Source: Phycisphaerae bacterium (lineage in GTDB: Bacteria > Planctomycetota > Phycisphaerae > SM23-33). Taken from it: a stretch of DNA of 46,618 nt. Numbering within the stretch: the stretch's first letter is position 1; each line of letters starts with the position of its first letter. The position numbers were made by a program, and so were the translations under genes. The stretch lies in assembly GCA_003551645.1 (NCBI GenBank), contig PUND01000009.1, positions 1-46,618 of the forward strand, given 5' to 3'. This document shows, in pieces, positions 1-8,665 of the stretch. A model generated the notes under the pieces. That model did no database searches, was not told the DNA's origin, and worked only from the letters and a program-made list of their open reading frames with translations.

Positions 1-1
1 C

Positions 2-1411
2 ACGGATATGAACCGTAAGACCGAGAACGTGGTCGGCGGCTGGTATGACGCCGCCGACTACGAGCGCAACCAGCACCATTACACGCCTGTCTTCGACATG
101 CTCTGGGCGTATGAGTTCGCGCCGCAGAATTTCGCCGACGGACAGTTGAACATTCCCGAGTCGGGCAACGGTGTGCCGGACCTTCTGGACGAGGTAGCGT
201 TCGGGCTTGAGCATTGGCGGCGCAGCCAGGATGACCGCGGCGCCGTGTCCGGTCAGATCGACGCGGCAACCCACGCCGACTACAACGACCCGGAGTATCC
301 GTACTCGTTCTCGCGGCGTACGCGATGGAACTCGCTGATGTACGCCGCGGCCGCTGCCCAGTTGGCGCGGCTGATCAGGCCGTACGATGAGCAGCGCGGC
401 GAGCTGTACGCCGACAGCGCCAGGCGGGCGTGGGAGTTCGGCCGCGATCAGGACAACAGTCTCGGGCAGGTGGTGATAGAGGCCACGGAACGTCGCGGCC
501 GGGGAGATTCGTACGATATCCATTGGCAGGAAGAGGACAGCCACAGTTGGCCTTACAAGGTCCAGGCCGCGATCCAGATGGCCCTGCTCGATAACGATCC
601 GGACAAGCTCCGGGGCATCGGCGAACTGGCCGAAATGGCTCACCCGCCGTTCCAGTGGCGATTCTCGCACCGCGACTTCTCCGCCTGGATCTACGCCGGC
701 CTGGCGCTGCGGGTGCATCCGGACATCGAAGAGGAGGTGGCCGAGCACTGGCGCGATTTCTACATCGAAACCGCCGATGAACTGCTCGAGCAGATGCATC
801 AGATGCCGTACAGGCACAGTTGGCCGCGGGAAAGGGATTACCGTATCGGGTGGGGCGCCTCGACAATGACGAACTTCAACCGGACCCTGGCCATCGCCTG
901 GCGGCTGACCGGCGAGGCGCGGTACTTCGACGCCATCGTGGACAATGCCGATTTTATGCTCGGCGCCAACCCGACCGGCATGTCCTGGACCACGGGCATC
1001 GGCTACGTGTTCCCGATCGACATCCAGCACGCGTTCAGTGACCCGAGGCGGGAACCCGATCAGCACCGGACGATTCGCGAGCCGGTCCCTGGAATCACAA
1101 TCTACGGCATCACCAGCGGGGCCCCGATGCACCGTCAGGGCCGGGACCTGGTCTGGGAGAACGAAGACGAGGACGGCCAGAGTGTGGTCTTTCAGAAAGA
1201 GGCCGACCGTAATGTCCCGCTGTACCGGCGATGGTCGAGTCATCCAACAGCCAACACCGCGCAGTGCGAGTTTTCCGTGCACGAGACAATGGCCTCAACG
1301 GTGCTGACAGCGGCACTGCTGCTGGAGCCGCAATGGAGGCCCGACGAGCGTTTACTCCGGCGCATGCCCCGGCGAGCCGATCTGCTTTTCGGCTGGTGGT
1401 ACCTGCCGTAG
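2..1411 (+). CDS. Glycoside hydrolase family 9 (cellulase-type), 5' partial
   Basis: The frame is open to the left edge, so this is the C-terminal part of a larger protein. The GH9 signature GGWYDAADY lies at residues 10-18 counted from the Met at base 8, and its Asp residues match the family's base-catalyst motif. It is followed by IPESGNGVPDLLDE at 49-62, a late FMLGANPTG block near 317 and CEFSVHET near 420-427, where Glu421 fits the general acid. Family members hydrolyse beta-1,4-glucans and related polysaccharides with an (alpha/alpha)6 barrel. The usual N-terminal signal peptide and Ig-like domain would lie off the window. Substrate is not deducible from sequence alone. Confidence 0.9.
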   Translation, partial: TDMNRKTENVVGGWYDAADYERNQHHYTPVFDMLWAYEFAPQNFADGQLNIPESGNGVPDLLDEVAFGLEHWRRSQDDRGAVSGQIDAATHADYNDPEYPYSFSRRTRWNSLMYAAAAAQLARLIRPYDEQRGELYADSARRAWEFGRDQDNSLGQVVIEATERRGRGDSYDIHWQEEDSHSWPYKVQAAIQMALLDNDPDKLRGIGELAEMAHPPFQWRFSHRDFSAWIYAGLALRVHPDIEEEVAEHWRDFYIETADELLEQMHQMPYRHSWPRERDYRIGWGASTMTNFNRTLAIAWRLTGEARYFDAIVDNADFMLGANPTGMSWTTGIGYVFPIDIQHAFSDPRREPDQHRTIREPVPGITIYGITSGAPMHRQGRDLVWENEDEDGQSVVFQKEADRNVPLYRRWSSHPTANTAQCEFSVHETMASTVLTAALLLEPQWRPDERLLRRMPRRADLLFGWWYLP

Positions 1412-1520
1412 GACACACTCCTGGTGAATGCCGGCCGCCTGCGCACAGCAAAGCCCTCCAGGGCCTCGCAAAATGAAGGTGTTTCAGCATCCGCGGCCTG
1501 CGAGGCAAGGAGGACTTTGC

Positions 1521-1655
1521 ATGACGACCTGTTGAACACAGCTCACCTGTAACTTCCACCCGCGTAAAGCCGTCGTCGTCGGTTTTGACGGCGGGCTGAT
1601 CATCTCCGACGCGGGGCTGTTGCCCCTCCGCCAGCGCGACCAGGCGCCCGGATGG
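1521..1655 (+). pseudogene. Remnant of an IS1380-like transposase N-terminus
   Basis: A strong ribosome binding site (AAGGAGGA, 1507-1514) precedes ATG 1521. The frame reads MTTC, then a TGA stop, then TQLTCNFHPRKAVVVGFDGG and on through LIISDAGLLPLRQRDQ. This matches my memory of IS1380-family transposases, which start with a short leader followed by a (F)DGG..SDAGLL.LR block. After about base 1655 the similarity ends and the rest of a roughly 400-residue protein is missing. The fifth-codon stop and the large deletion make it a dead fragment. Bases 1656-1917 contain no other gene I can support. Family assignment is from motif memory only. Confidence 0.5.
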
Positions 1656-1917
1656 ACCACCGTGCCAAAAAGACCTAAGAGCACCACAATGCGCATCCTG
1701 AGCGCACACGTAACGCCAGCAGTAGCTTGGGCGTATGGGGACAGGCTGACTTATCTTCTCCGCCTGGCTCCGGGATTGCTTGAGACCAGGTCGAGCGGGT
1801 AAGCCGAAGAAACACCTGGCCGGGCGCGGCATCGGGAGGTATGCTCAGGGGCGATTGAAGGTCGCCGGAAAAACACCCTTCAGCGGCCAGGCCACTTACG
1901 CAGAGGGAGAGAGTGTC

Positions 1918-3900
1918 ATGAACCGGGAGATAGCGGGCGTTCTGGCGATGCTGCTGGTGTCAATAGTCGCGCAGTCCGCGGCCGGGGACACCGTCAAGGT
2001 CAGCGGTCGAGTGATGGACGAGGAAGGCCGGCCACTATCGGAGGCCCGGGTGGAACTGCGCTGGTTTTCAGACGAGCGGCGGGACCGGCCCGAACCAACT
2101 ATCGACACGACCGACCAACAGGGCCGGTTCAGTTTCGCCCTCGATGAGGACGCCAAAATTGAGGCGGTGACGGCCGGCAAAGACGGCTACAGCATCGACT
2201 GGAAGTCGCCCGTCCTTTCCCCCGATGAGCCGATTACGCTGCGGCTCGGTCCGCCGGCGGGCTTCTCAGGGCGAGTGGTGGACGAGACCGGCCAACCCTT
2301 CGAGGGCGCGGCGGTGGCTCTGATCCTGTCACGCCCGGGCAAGGCCGGGCTACCCCTTGGGCAAATCGGCGGTTCATCGCCACAGACCCGGACCGACGCT
2401 GAGGGCCGTTTTGCCTTCGAGAACCTGCCCGAGAACGCCGGCGTGGGCTTTTCGGTCTCGGCTGACGGCCGAGCGCTGTCGGCGACGGATGCCATCTTTG
2501 AATCCACCCCCTTCAGGCCCTCCCAGGAGGGCATCCGGATCGTGCTGCATCCCGAAGCCCGTCTGCACGGCAAAGTCGTGCGGGCTTCCGACGGCGAACC
2601 GCTGTCGGGTGTGGAGGTTTGCGCCGGCGGCGTCGTCGGGTGGGGGCAGTTCGCAAATGCCCAGGTCGAGACCGACGAAGACGGCCGTTTTGAGTTGGGC
2701 GGCCTGTCCGGCGGAACCTGCGAAGTCAGCATCACCGGTCCCGGCGACCCGCCCGAGTGGCTCGGGTCTGTGGAGGACGTCCAGCTCACGCCCGGCCGGA
2801 CCACGGGGCCGGTAACCATCGAGGCATCTCGCGGCGGACTGCTGGAGGTGTCGCTGACGCCCGAGCAGGAGGACCGACCGCTGGGCGACTGCCGGGGCAT
2901 GGTGATATTAGTGCCCGCGAAAGCAGGTGCCCACGACTGGCATATCGGACGTTTTGACGGGGAACCGACCGCGACCATGCGACTTGCGGCCGGAACTTAT
3001 CGTATCGAGATGCTCAATGTAACCGGCGTATCCGTGACGGAGACCCCTACCGAGCGGGTATCGATCAAAGCGGGCGCAACCACCCGACTGGAAGTCAAGG
3101 CCAGGCCCGATACGCCCATCACCGGCGAGGTCGTGGACGCCGCGGGGAATCCGGTGCCCGGAGCGGAAGTGTATCCATTACACCTGATGGATCCCCAACC
3201 GCAACCCATCATCAGCGACGACCAGGGCCGCTTCACCGTCCAGCTTGAGGAGCTGACCGGCGGCCTGTTCAGAGACCTGCTGATACTTCTCGTGATCGAC
3301 AGGGAAGGCGATCGCGCGGCGCTTCAGGAGCATTCCGATCAGTTACGCATCACCCTCCGCCGGGCCGGTCGGGTCCGGGGTCGCGTGACCGACGGCGAAG
3401 ACAAGCCGCTGAGCGATGCGCTGGTGCGAGTGGAAATTGTAGCCCCACACGTCGGGACCTTCTGGGAGGGCGAATGGACCAGTACCGACGCCGAGGGGCG
3501 CTATCAGATAGGGCTGCTTCCTGACGTTTCATACGTGATAGTCGCGACAGCGCCCGGCCACGGCCGTTCCGAGACGCGGGTCTCCGTCCAGCGTATGATG
3601 ACAGCCCCCGTGCCGACGATGGCGCTCAGCCCGGTCGATCGGTCAGTCACGGGGCTGGTGCGCGGTCCGGACGGAAGTCCCCTTCCCGGTGCGATTGTCA
3701 GAGCCGACGGCGAAGACCAGCCCAGACCGTATCCAGCGACCATGACCGATCGGAACGGGCGGTTTGAGCTGACCGGACTGGCGCCGGGCCGGCTGAATCT
3801 GAGGGCCAGCGTGCCGGGGCTGGGCATGCGCGGCTGGGAGTCGGTCTCCGACGAAGATGACGATGTCATCATCCGCACCCGACCGGCCGATCGCTACTGA
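1918..3900 (+). CDS. Secreted protein with about six carboxypeptidase-regulatory-like (Ig-type) repeats
   Basis: The start is placed at ATG 1918 because it follows an AGGGAGA site and opens a signal peptide (hydrophobic stretch VLAMLLVSIVAQSAAG). An upstream in-frame ATG at 1780 would put about 46 non-signal residues in front. The 660-residue protein is built of repeats of the CarboxypepD_reg type, each with a G.V.D..G.PL..A.V strand pair followed by T D..GRF. At least six are visible, beginning near VKVSGRVMDEEG, FSGRVVDETG, LHGKVVRASDG, ITGEVVDAAG, VRGRVTDGED and VTGLVRGPDG. No enzyme domain is present, so a structural or adhesive role outside the cytoplasm is inferred. Confidence 0.82.
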   Translation: MNREIAGVLAMLLVSIVAQSAAGDTVKVSGRVMDEEGRPLSEARVELRWFSDERRDRPEPTIDTTDQQGRFSFALDEDAKIEAVTAGKDGYSIDWKSPVLSPDEPITLRLGPPAGFSGRVVDETGQPFEGAAVALILSRPGKAGLPLGQIGGSSPQTRTDAEGRFAFENLPENAGVGFSVSADGRALSATDAIFESTPFRPSQEGIRIVLHPEARLHGKVVRASDGEPLSGVEVCAGGVVGWGQFANAQVETDEDGRFELGGLSGGTCEVSITGPGDPPEWLGSVEDVQLTPGRTTGPVTIEASRGGLLEVSLTPEQEDRPLGDCRGMVILVPAKAGAHDWHIGRFDGEPTATMRLAAGTYRIEMLNVTGVSVTETPTERVSIKAGATTRLEVKARPDTPITGEVVDAAGNPVPGAEVYPLHLMDPQPQPIISDDQGRFTVQLEELTGGLFRDLLILLVIDREGDRAALQEHSDQLRITLRRAGRVRGRVTDGEDKPLSDALVRVEIVAPHVGTFWEGEWTSTDAEGRYQIGLLPDVSYVIVATAPGHGRSETRVSVQRMMTAPVPTMALSPVDRSVTGLVRGPDGSPLPGAIVRADGEDQPRPYPATMTDRNGRFELTGLAPGRLNLRASVPGLGMRGWESVSDEDDDVIIRTRPADRY

Positions 3901-4127
3901 CGGCGCCCCGCACCGCAACAACGCGAGGATTACCGCAACCCTGGAAAGCGGCGGGGTCTTCAAGCTGTTTCCCTCGCGGATGTCGCATGGCGCGGTCCGG
4001 GCGGGCCGGATTGATATCACAGGGCTGGTGGCGCCGATTGAGGCCCTACCCGAAGGACCGGCGCCAGGCGGGTCATGCTCGACACCAGGCACTTCAGTTT
4101 TGAAACCGCTTCCAGTATGCTTCGCAT

Positions 4128-5552
4128 ATGACGCTGGAAAACGTGTTCGTCGCGGTTGTTCTCATCGGTCTGGTGTTGCTGGTCGGCAAGCTTCTGCGCC
4201 GCAAGATAAGCGTGTTGCAGCGGCTGTACCTGCCGAGTTCGATTATCGGCGGCATCTTGGCCCTGCTTCTCGGCCCGCAGGTCCTGGGAGCGTTGGTGAC
4301 GGCCGTTTGGAGCAAGGATGCGCCGGCGGCCGGGGGAATCTGGCCGGAAGCGACACTGCAGACGTGGTCGGCCATGCCGGGGCTGCTCATCAGCGTAGTG
4401 TTCGCGGGGCTGTTTCTGGGCAAGAAGATACCCAACATCCGGGAGATATGGCGAAAGGCCGGACCTATGGTCGCACACGGCCAGGCGCTGGCGTGGGGGC
4501 AGTATGTGGTCGGTCTGGCGGTGGCGATTTTCCTGCTGACTCCGGTTTGGGGCACATCTCCGCTGGCGGGCGGGCTGATAGAGATCGGCTTCGAAGGCGG
4601 ACACGGCACGGCCGCGGGGCTTGCCGACACGTTCGCCGAACTGGGCTTCGAGGACGGCGCTGACCTTGCGCTGGGGCTGGCGACGATCGGGGTGGTCGCC
4701 GGAGTGCTGCTGGGAACGGTGGCTATCAACTGGGGCATCTGGCGCGGATACCTGAGCTTGCCTGACGCCGACGCCAAGGCCAGGCCGGACCCGGAGGCGA
4801 TCAGCGAGCACGAAGACCGCGAGCCACTGCCGCCGGGCGCGACGTATTCCGACAAGTCCGTCGAGCCGCTGTCAATCCACATGGGCTTCGTGGGTCTGGC
4901 GATTGGCGTCGGCTGGCTTCTGCTGCAAGGGGTTATCCAGCTGGAGGCGACATTGCTGGTGCCGCTGGGCTGGCCGGAACTGATGACGCACATCCCGCTG
5001 TTCCCACTGGCGATGATCGGCGGCGTGATAGTGCAGATCGGCGGCGAGCGGCTGGGATACGCCTCCAAGATAGACCGCAAGCTGATGAACCGGATATCGG
5101 GCACCGCACTGGACTTGCTGATAGTCGCGGCGATGGCCACGCTGTCGCTGGCGGCCCTGGGCGCCCACGCCGGCCCGCTGGTGGTGCTTGCGATCGGCGG
5201 CATTCTCTGGAACGTATTCGGGCTTCTGGTGCTGGCGCGGCTGCTGTTCCCTCGGGACTGGATGCAGTACGGTCTTGCTAACTTCGGCCAGGGAATGGGC
5301 ATGACCGTCATCGGCCTGCTGCTGGTGCGGATGAGTGACCCGAAGAACCGAACCGGCGCGATGGAGGCGTTCGGTTACAAGCAACTGCTCTTTGAGCCGA
5401 TAGTAGGCGGCGGGCTTTTCACGGCCGCCTCCCTGCCACTGATACACCAGTTCGGTCCTTGGGCGGTCTTCATCGGCACGGCAGTAGTCATGGCCGGTTG
5501 GCTGATCTTCGGCCTTGCGACCTTCGGCCGCAGGCGCGGTAATCCACAATAG
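4128..5552 (+). CDS. GltS-family sodium/glutamate symporter-like protein
   Basis: This 474-residue integral membrane protein opens with a hydrophobic helix and the pattern KLLRRKISVLQRLYLPSSII, followed by GG and LLGPQVLG, typical of the GltS family. About ten further hydrophobic segments follow in two halves. A charged cytoplasmic loop lies near residues 215-245 (KARPDPEAISEHEDREP). The matching helix GFEGGHGTAAGLADTFAELG resembles the conserved GltS substrate-site loop. Family members import glutamate with Na+, but divergent homologues may carry other anions. No strong ribosome binding site is visible before ATG 4128. Confidence 0.8.
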   Translation: MTLENVFVAVVLIGLVLLVGKLLRRKISVLQRLYLPSSIIGGILALLLGPQVLGALVTAVWSKDAPAAGGIWPEATLQTWSAMPGLLISVVFAGLFLGKKIPNIREIWRKAGPMVAHGQALAWGQYVVGLAVAIFLLTPVWGTSPLAGGLIEIGFEGGHGTAAGLADTFAELGFEDGADLALGLATIGVVAGVLLGTVAINWGIWRGYLSLPDADAKARPDPEAISEHEDREPLPPGATYSDKSVEPLSIHMGFVGLAIGVGWLLLQGVIQLEATLLVPLGWPELMTHIPLFPLAMIGGVIVQIGGERLGYASKIDRKLMNRISGTALDLLIVAAMATLSLAALGAHAGPLVVLAIGGILWNVFGLLVLARLLFPRDWMQYGLANFGQGMGMTVIGLLLVRMSDPKNRTGAMEAFGYKQLLFEPIVGGGLFTAASLPLIHQFGPWAVFIGTAVVMAGWLIFGLATFGRRRGNPQ

Positions 5553-5687
5553 TCACGGTGTTGCTCGCGTTGTCCGGAGGATGGCGCCGCGTAGCCAAGC
5601 CCAATCCTGACAGTAGCTTATGCCATCAGACCGCGCCGCCTGGGCTTCCGGTCCTTCAGTTTTTCAAACGGGTTTGGTATATTTGTC

Positions 5688-5716
5688 TTGGTGAATCCGG
5701 GTTGTGGGTGTATAAT
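5688..5716 (+). promoter_or_regulatory. Candidate sigma70-type promoter
   Basis: TTGGTG (5688-5693) and a perfect TATAAT (5711-5716) are separated by 17 bases. A transcript would start near 5723 and have a leader of about 295 bases before the small PEP-CTERM gene at 6018. The rest of the 5553-6017 gap shows no gene I can support and no recognised riboswitch. Confidence 0.45.
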
Positions 5717-6017
5717 ACTGCGAGCTTTGATGGGCGCGGCTCAATTCGTTCGCCGTCCGCATCGCCCGTCGGAGCGTAACGGCTTACGCGGACGTCCGCA
5801 CCGAATCGCACTTCTGTTCCATCGGCGCCGTGGCTCCGCACAGTAGTCCAGGCAGCATCGTTCACAGTGCTACGAGATTGATCCCTCCGCGCGGTCGGCT
5901 TGTCCGCGCTTTCGATGTCAGCGGCCGCGCCGGCGCGGACCACCGCGAAATCGATGGGCGCACCGGAACGACCGCCTATGGCCATGGAAACAAGGACACT
6001 GGCAAGGAGGACGACAA

Positions 6018-6263
6018 ATGCGGCCATACATAGCAGTACGCTTCATAGCGGCAATTCTGTCCGTGCTGTTCACCGTGGCCGCGCCGGGCCAATCCGATAC
6101 AACCGTCTTCTACCAGCCGAACGCCAACGGCGGCCCTTTTGTGTACTACCAGAGCCAATCCGGCGCGGCTCTGTACACGATACCCGAGCCGACAACGCTT
6201 GCCATGCTGGCCCTCAGCGGGCCGGCTGTGTTCCGCCGCCGCCGTCTGCAACAAAACCCCTAA
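6018..6263 (+). CDS. Very small PEP-CTERM exosortase-sorted protein (81 aa)
   Basis: ATG 6018 follows a strong AAGGAGGAC site. The protein has an N-terminal signal peptide (FIAAILSVLFTVAAPGQS), only about 30 residues of mature sequence rich in Tyr, Asn and Gln, and a C-terminal PEP-CTERM tail: PEPTTLAMLALSGPAVF followed by RRRR. Such tails direct cleavage and surface anchoring by an exosortase. The last part shares a run of 23 identical bases (6189-6211) with the next gene (7059-7081), so the pair are likely related or recombined. It lies 21 bp upstream of that gene, probably in one transcript. It could be a deletion product of a larger paralogue. Confidence 0.65.
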   Translation: MRPYIAVRFIAAILSVLFTVAAPGQSDTTVFYQPNANGGPFVYYQSQSGAALYTIPEPTTLAMLALSGPAVFRRRRLQQNP

Positions 6264-6284
6264 CTCCATAAGGAGGACTGTACT

Positions 6285-7121
6285 ATGGTGGCTACAAGAC
6301 GATTCTGGTTGGCTAGCACGCTGTGCATGGCAGTGGTTCTGACGCTGGCTTCGTTTGTGTCGGCGGGCTGGAGTCCGGACGATCCGCACGGGATGAAGTA
6401 TGCGTTTCTTCCTGACCTGTCGGATCTTGGCATGAGCGTCAACGCATCGTTCGACTCCGCCGGGCACGGCGGCCGGTTCATCCTGTTCGACGATTTCCTA
6501 AGTGACGAACCCGGGCCAATTGCCGAGATCCACCTCTGGGGCACATGGCTCAACGACGTCTACCCCGACAACTCGGCAAGTAACGTGACCTTCCTGCTGA
6601 GTCTGCATCCGAACATCCAAGAGGGACAGGACAACAAACCAGACCTAGACGACTACTGGCTCAAGACCTTCACCCCCTCAGACTTTTCGGTCCGTTCTTA
6701 CGACGACGAACTGAGCATTGGGTGGATGGAGCCAGATACTGGGACATACCAGGCCGCCGCCAGCGAGGTGAGTTGGCAGTACAGCTTCCCGATCGACCCT
6801 TCAGAGGCGTTCTCGCAGGGATACGACACGCGGTACTGGTTAAATGTCACGGCCATTCCCGACGACGCAGACACCTGCTGGGGCTGGATGGTTACCGACC
6901 CTGGCGCACCGGGAACAGAAAACGTGGCCCTCTGGAACAGAGAAATGTCTCCCTGGGACGATGAACACAACCCGGGAGAGAATCTCATCTACCTGATTTA
7001 TCCGCCTGCACATCAGAGTAGCGGCCCGCTGAACATGGCGTTCGTTATTGTCCCGGAACCGACAACGCTTGCCATGCTGGCTCTCGGCGGGCTGGCGATA
7101 ATGAAAAGGCAACGCCGATAA
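6285..7121 (+). CDS. PEP-CTERM sorting-domain protein, unknown ectodomain
   Basis: ATG 6285 follows AAGGAGGA with good spacing. The protein is 278 residues. It has a signal peptide (TLCMAVVLTLASFVSAGW), an ectodomain rich in Trp and Asp, and a C-terminal VPEPTTLAMLALGGLAIM helix ending in KRQRR, which is the PEP-CTERM signal. The ectodomain, with DDFLSDEPGPIAEIHLWGTW and later WMVTDPGAPGTENVALWN, resembles a domain of unknown function seen in many planctomycete PEP-CTERM proteins (DUF7901-like, from memory). Its role is unknown; it is expected to be exported and anchored at the cell surface. Confidence 0.78.
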   Translation: MVATRRFWLASTLCMAVVLTLASFVSAGWSPDDPHGMKYAFLPDLSDLGMSVNASFDSAGHGGRFILFDDFLSDEPGPIAEIHLWGTWLNDVYPDNSASNVTFLLSLHPNIQEGQDNKPDLDDYWLKTFTPSDFSVRSYDDELSIGWMEPDTGTYQAAASEVSWQYSFPIDPSEAFSQGYDTRYWLNVTAIPDDADTCWGWMVTDPGAPGTENVALWNREMSPWDDEHNPGENLIYLIYPPAHQSSGPLNMAFVIVPEPTTLAMLALGGLAIMKRQRR

Positions 7122-7534
7122 TCCGGTACAGTCGGAAGCGATCAGGGTTACACGCGACAGGGCGGATCCCGGCTCGCCGGGGTTCGCCCGCAAGCGCGCC
7201 GTCTGCGAGCAGCGCCCAATGCGTTAAGTCCTGGTCGTCATCCGCGGACGGTACGCTCCAGCCCGACTTGTTCACGAGGAAACAGCCGTCTCCGTGAACA
7301 AGCCGCCCACAACGGCCTTGGCCACCGAGGTCGCCTGAAGCTCCGCAGCCACCTCTACCTTTCCCGCATCGGGCAGCGATCCGAGCTTTACCGGCGATGT
7401 GGTTGCAACGTAGCCCGCCCACGGTATTGCCCCCAAGCTCCGGCTGGGGATATGCTACCCGTCCGCCCGCGGCTCTTCCGCCGCGAACCGGCGACGGAGC
7501 AAGCACAAACGGCCCCGCCACGGCAGGATTTAGC
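7122..7534 (+). other. Gene-free gap with a possible minus-strand coding relic and a hairpin
   Basis: No intact gene is supported here. On the minus strand, 7454 down to a TGA at 7272 reads protein-like without an ATG, including SLPDAGKVEVAAELQATS, so it may be a decayed gene end. A strong inverted repeat follows: CTTGTTCACG (7267-7276) pairs with CGTGAACAAG (7293-7302) around a 16-base loop. The relic's stop codon lies inside the left arm. The hairpin lacks a T-run, so a terminator role is only possible. Confidence 0.35.
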
Positions 7535-8654
7535 ATGAACACGACCCTCACCACAGACGCGCGGTCGCCCCGCAGGTTCGGCACTTTCGGCGGCGTATTC
7601 ACGCCATGCACCCTGATGATCCTGGGCGTGATCATGTTCCTGCGGCTCGGCCAGGTGGTGGGCAACGCCGGCGTTTTCTACGCCCTGATAATCGTTCTGA
7701 TCTCCAAGGTCATTACCACGCTGACCAGTCTTTCGCTGTCGGCGATAGCGACCAACACGCGGGTCAAGGGTGGCGGGGCCTACTACCTCATCAGCCGGAG
7801 CTTGAGCGTGGAGTTCGGCGGGACCATAGGCGTGGTGTTCTTCCTGGCGGTGGCGATATCCGTCGCCCTGTACGTCATCGGCTTCACCGAGGCACTGGTG
7901 GGCGCTGTACCGCAACTGGACTGACGATTCACCACCGTCGCGACGCTGGTCAACGTCGCGGTGTTCGTGTGCGTTTATGTCGGCGCCGGATGGGCCATTC
8001 GCGTGCAGTACGGCATTTTGGCGGTGCTTGGGCTGTCGCTGGTGTCTGCCTTCGCCGGAGCGGGGATGTACTTCCGGTTCGACCTGCTGGCAGCCAACGC
8101 CGAACCGGCTTTCGCCGAGGGGGAAAGCTTCTTCACCATGTTCGCGCTGTTCTTTCCGGCGGTGACGGGGATCATGGCCGGGGCGAACATGTCCGGCGAC
8201 CTGACTAGTCCGGGCCGGTCAATCCCACGAGGTACGCTCGGCGCCGTGGTCGGTCCCCACCGGCAACATCGACGTATGGTGGCGCGGCATGGCCAACGGA
8301 GAACTGATGCTGCTGCTGGCGCACCTGGTACGTCAGAATCCCGAATGGAGGACCAAGATTATTCGGCTGCTCCGTGTGATCGACTCCGATGCCGGGCGGG
8401 AAGGCGTACTGGAGAACATGCGGGAGGTGATGGATATTTCACGAATAGAGGCCAAACCGGTGGTTATCGTCTCAGACGACGTGCCGGGGGCGATCCAGCG
8501 GACAAGCGCCGATGCCGCCCTGGCGATAATGGGGATGAACCCGCCCGAACCAGGCGGTGAGTTGGTCTTCCATCAGGCGGTGGAGAAACTCACCGGCGAT
8601 CTGCCGCGGACGCTGCTGGTAAAAAGCTCAGGCGGTATGCGCCTGGAATCGTAG
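7535..8654 (+). pseudogene. Broken SLC12-like (cation-chloride cotransporter / APC superfamily) transporter
   Basis: The N-terminal reading starts at ATG 7535 and gives FGTFGGVFTPCTLMILGVIM followed by FLRLGQVVGNAG, a signature of prokaryotic Na-K-Cl-cotransporter-like proteins. The frame hits TGA at 7922-7924 and then continues in the same frame as [20 protein letters not shown], so a TGG Trp codon probably became a stop. TGA ends other genes here, so recoding is not the explanation. Homology continues to GTLGAVV near 8248. Then about half of the membrane domain is missing, and the frame shifts to [20 protein letters not shown], the family's C-terminal domain, ending at 8654. Two independent lesions make it non-functional. 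Confidence 0.8.
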
Positions 8655-8665
8655 CGCCAAGCCGG

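Noticed and set aside
5656-6027. Minus-strand 123-codon frame starting with a hydrophobic stretch
   Set aside because: Its apparent signal peptide is the complement of the ribosome binding site and start of the plus-strand PEP-CTERM gene, and it has no binding site of its own.
7922-7924. In-frame TGA read as tryptophan or selenocysteine
   Set aside because: TGA ends several intact genes here, the position fits a Trp in the family, and the same gene has a second lesion, so simple decay is the better explanation.
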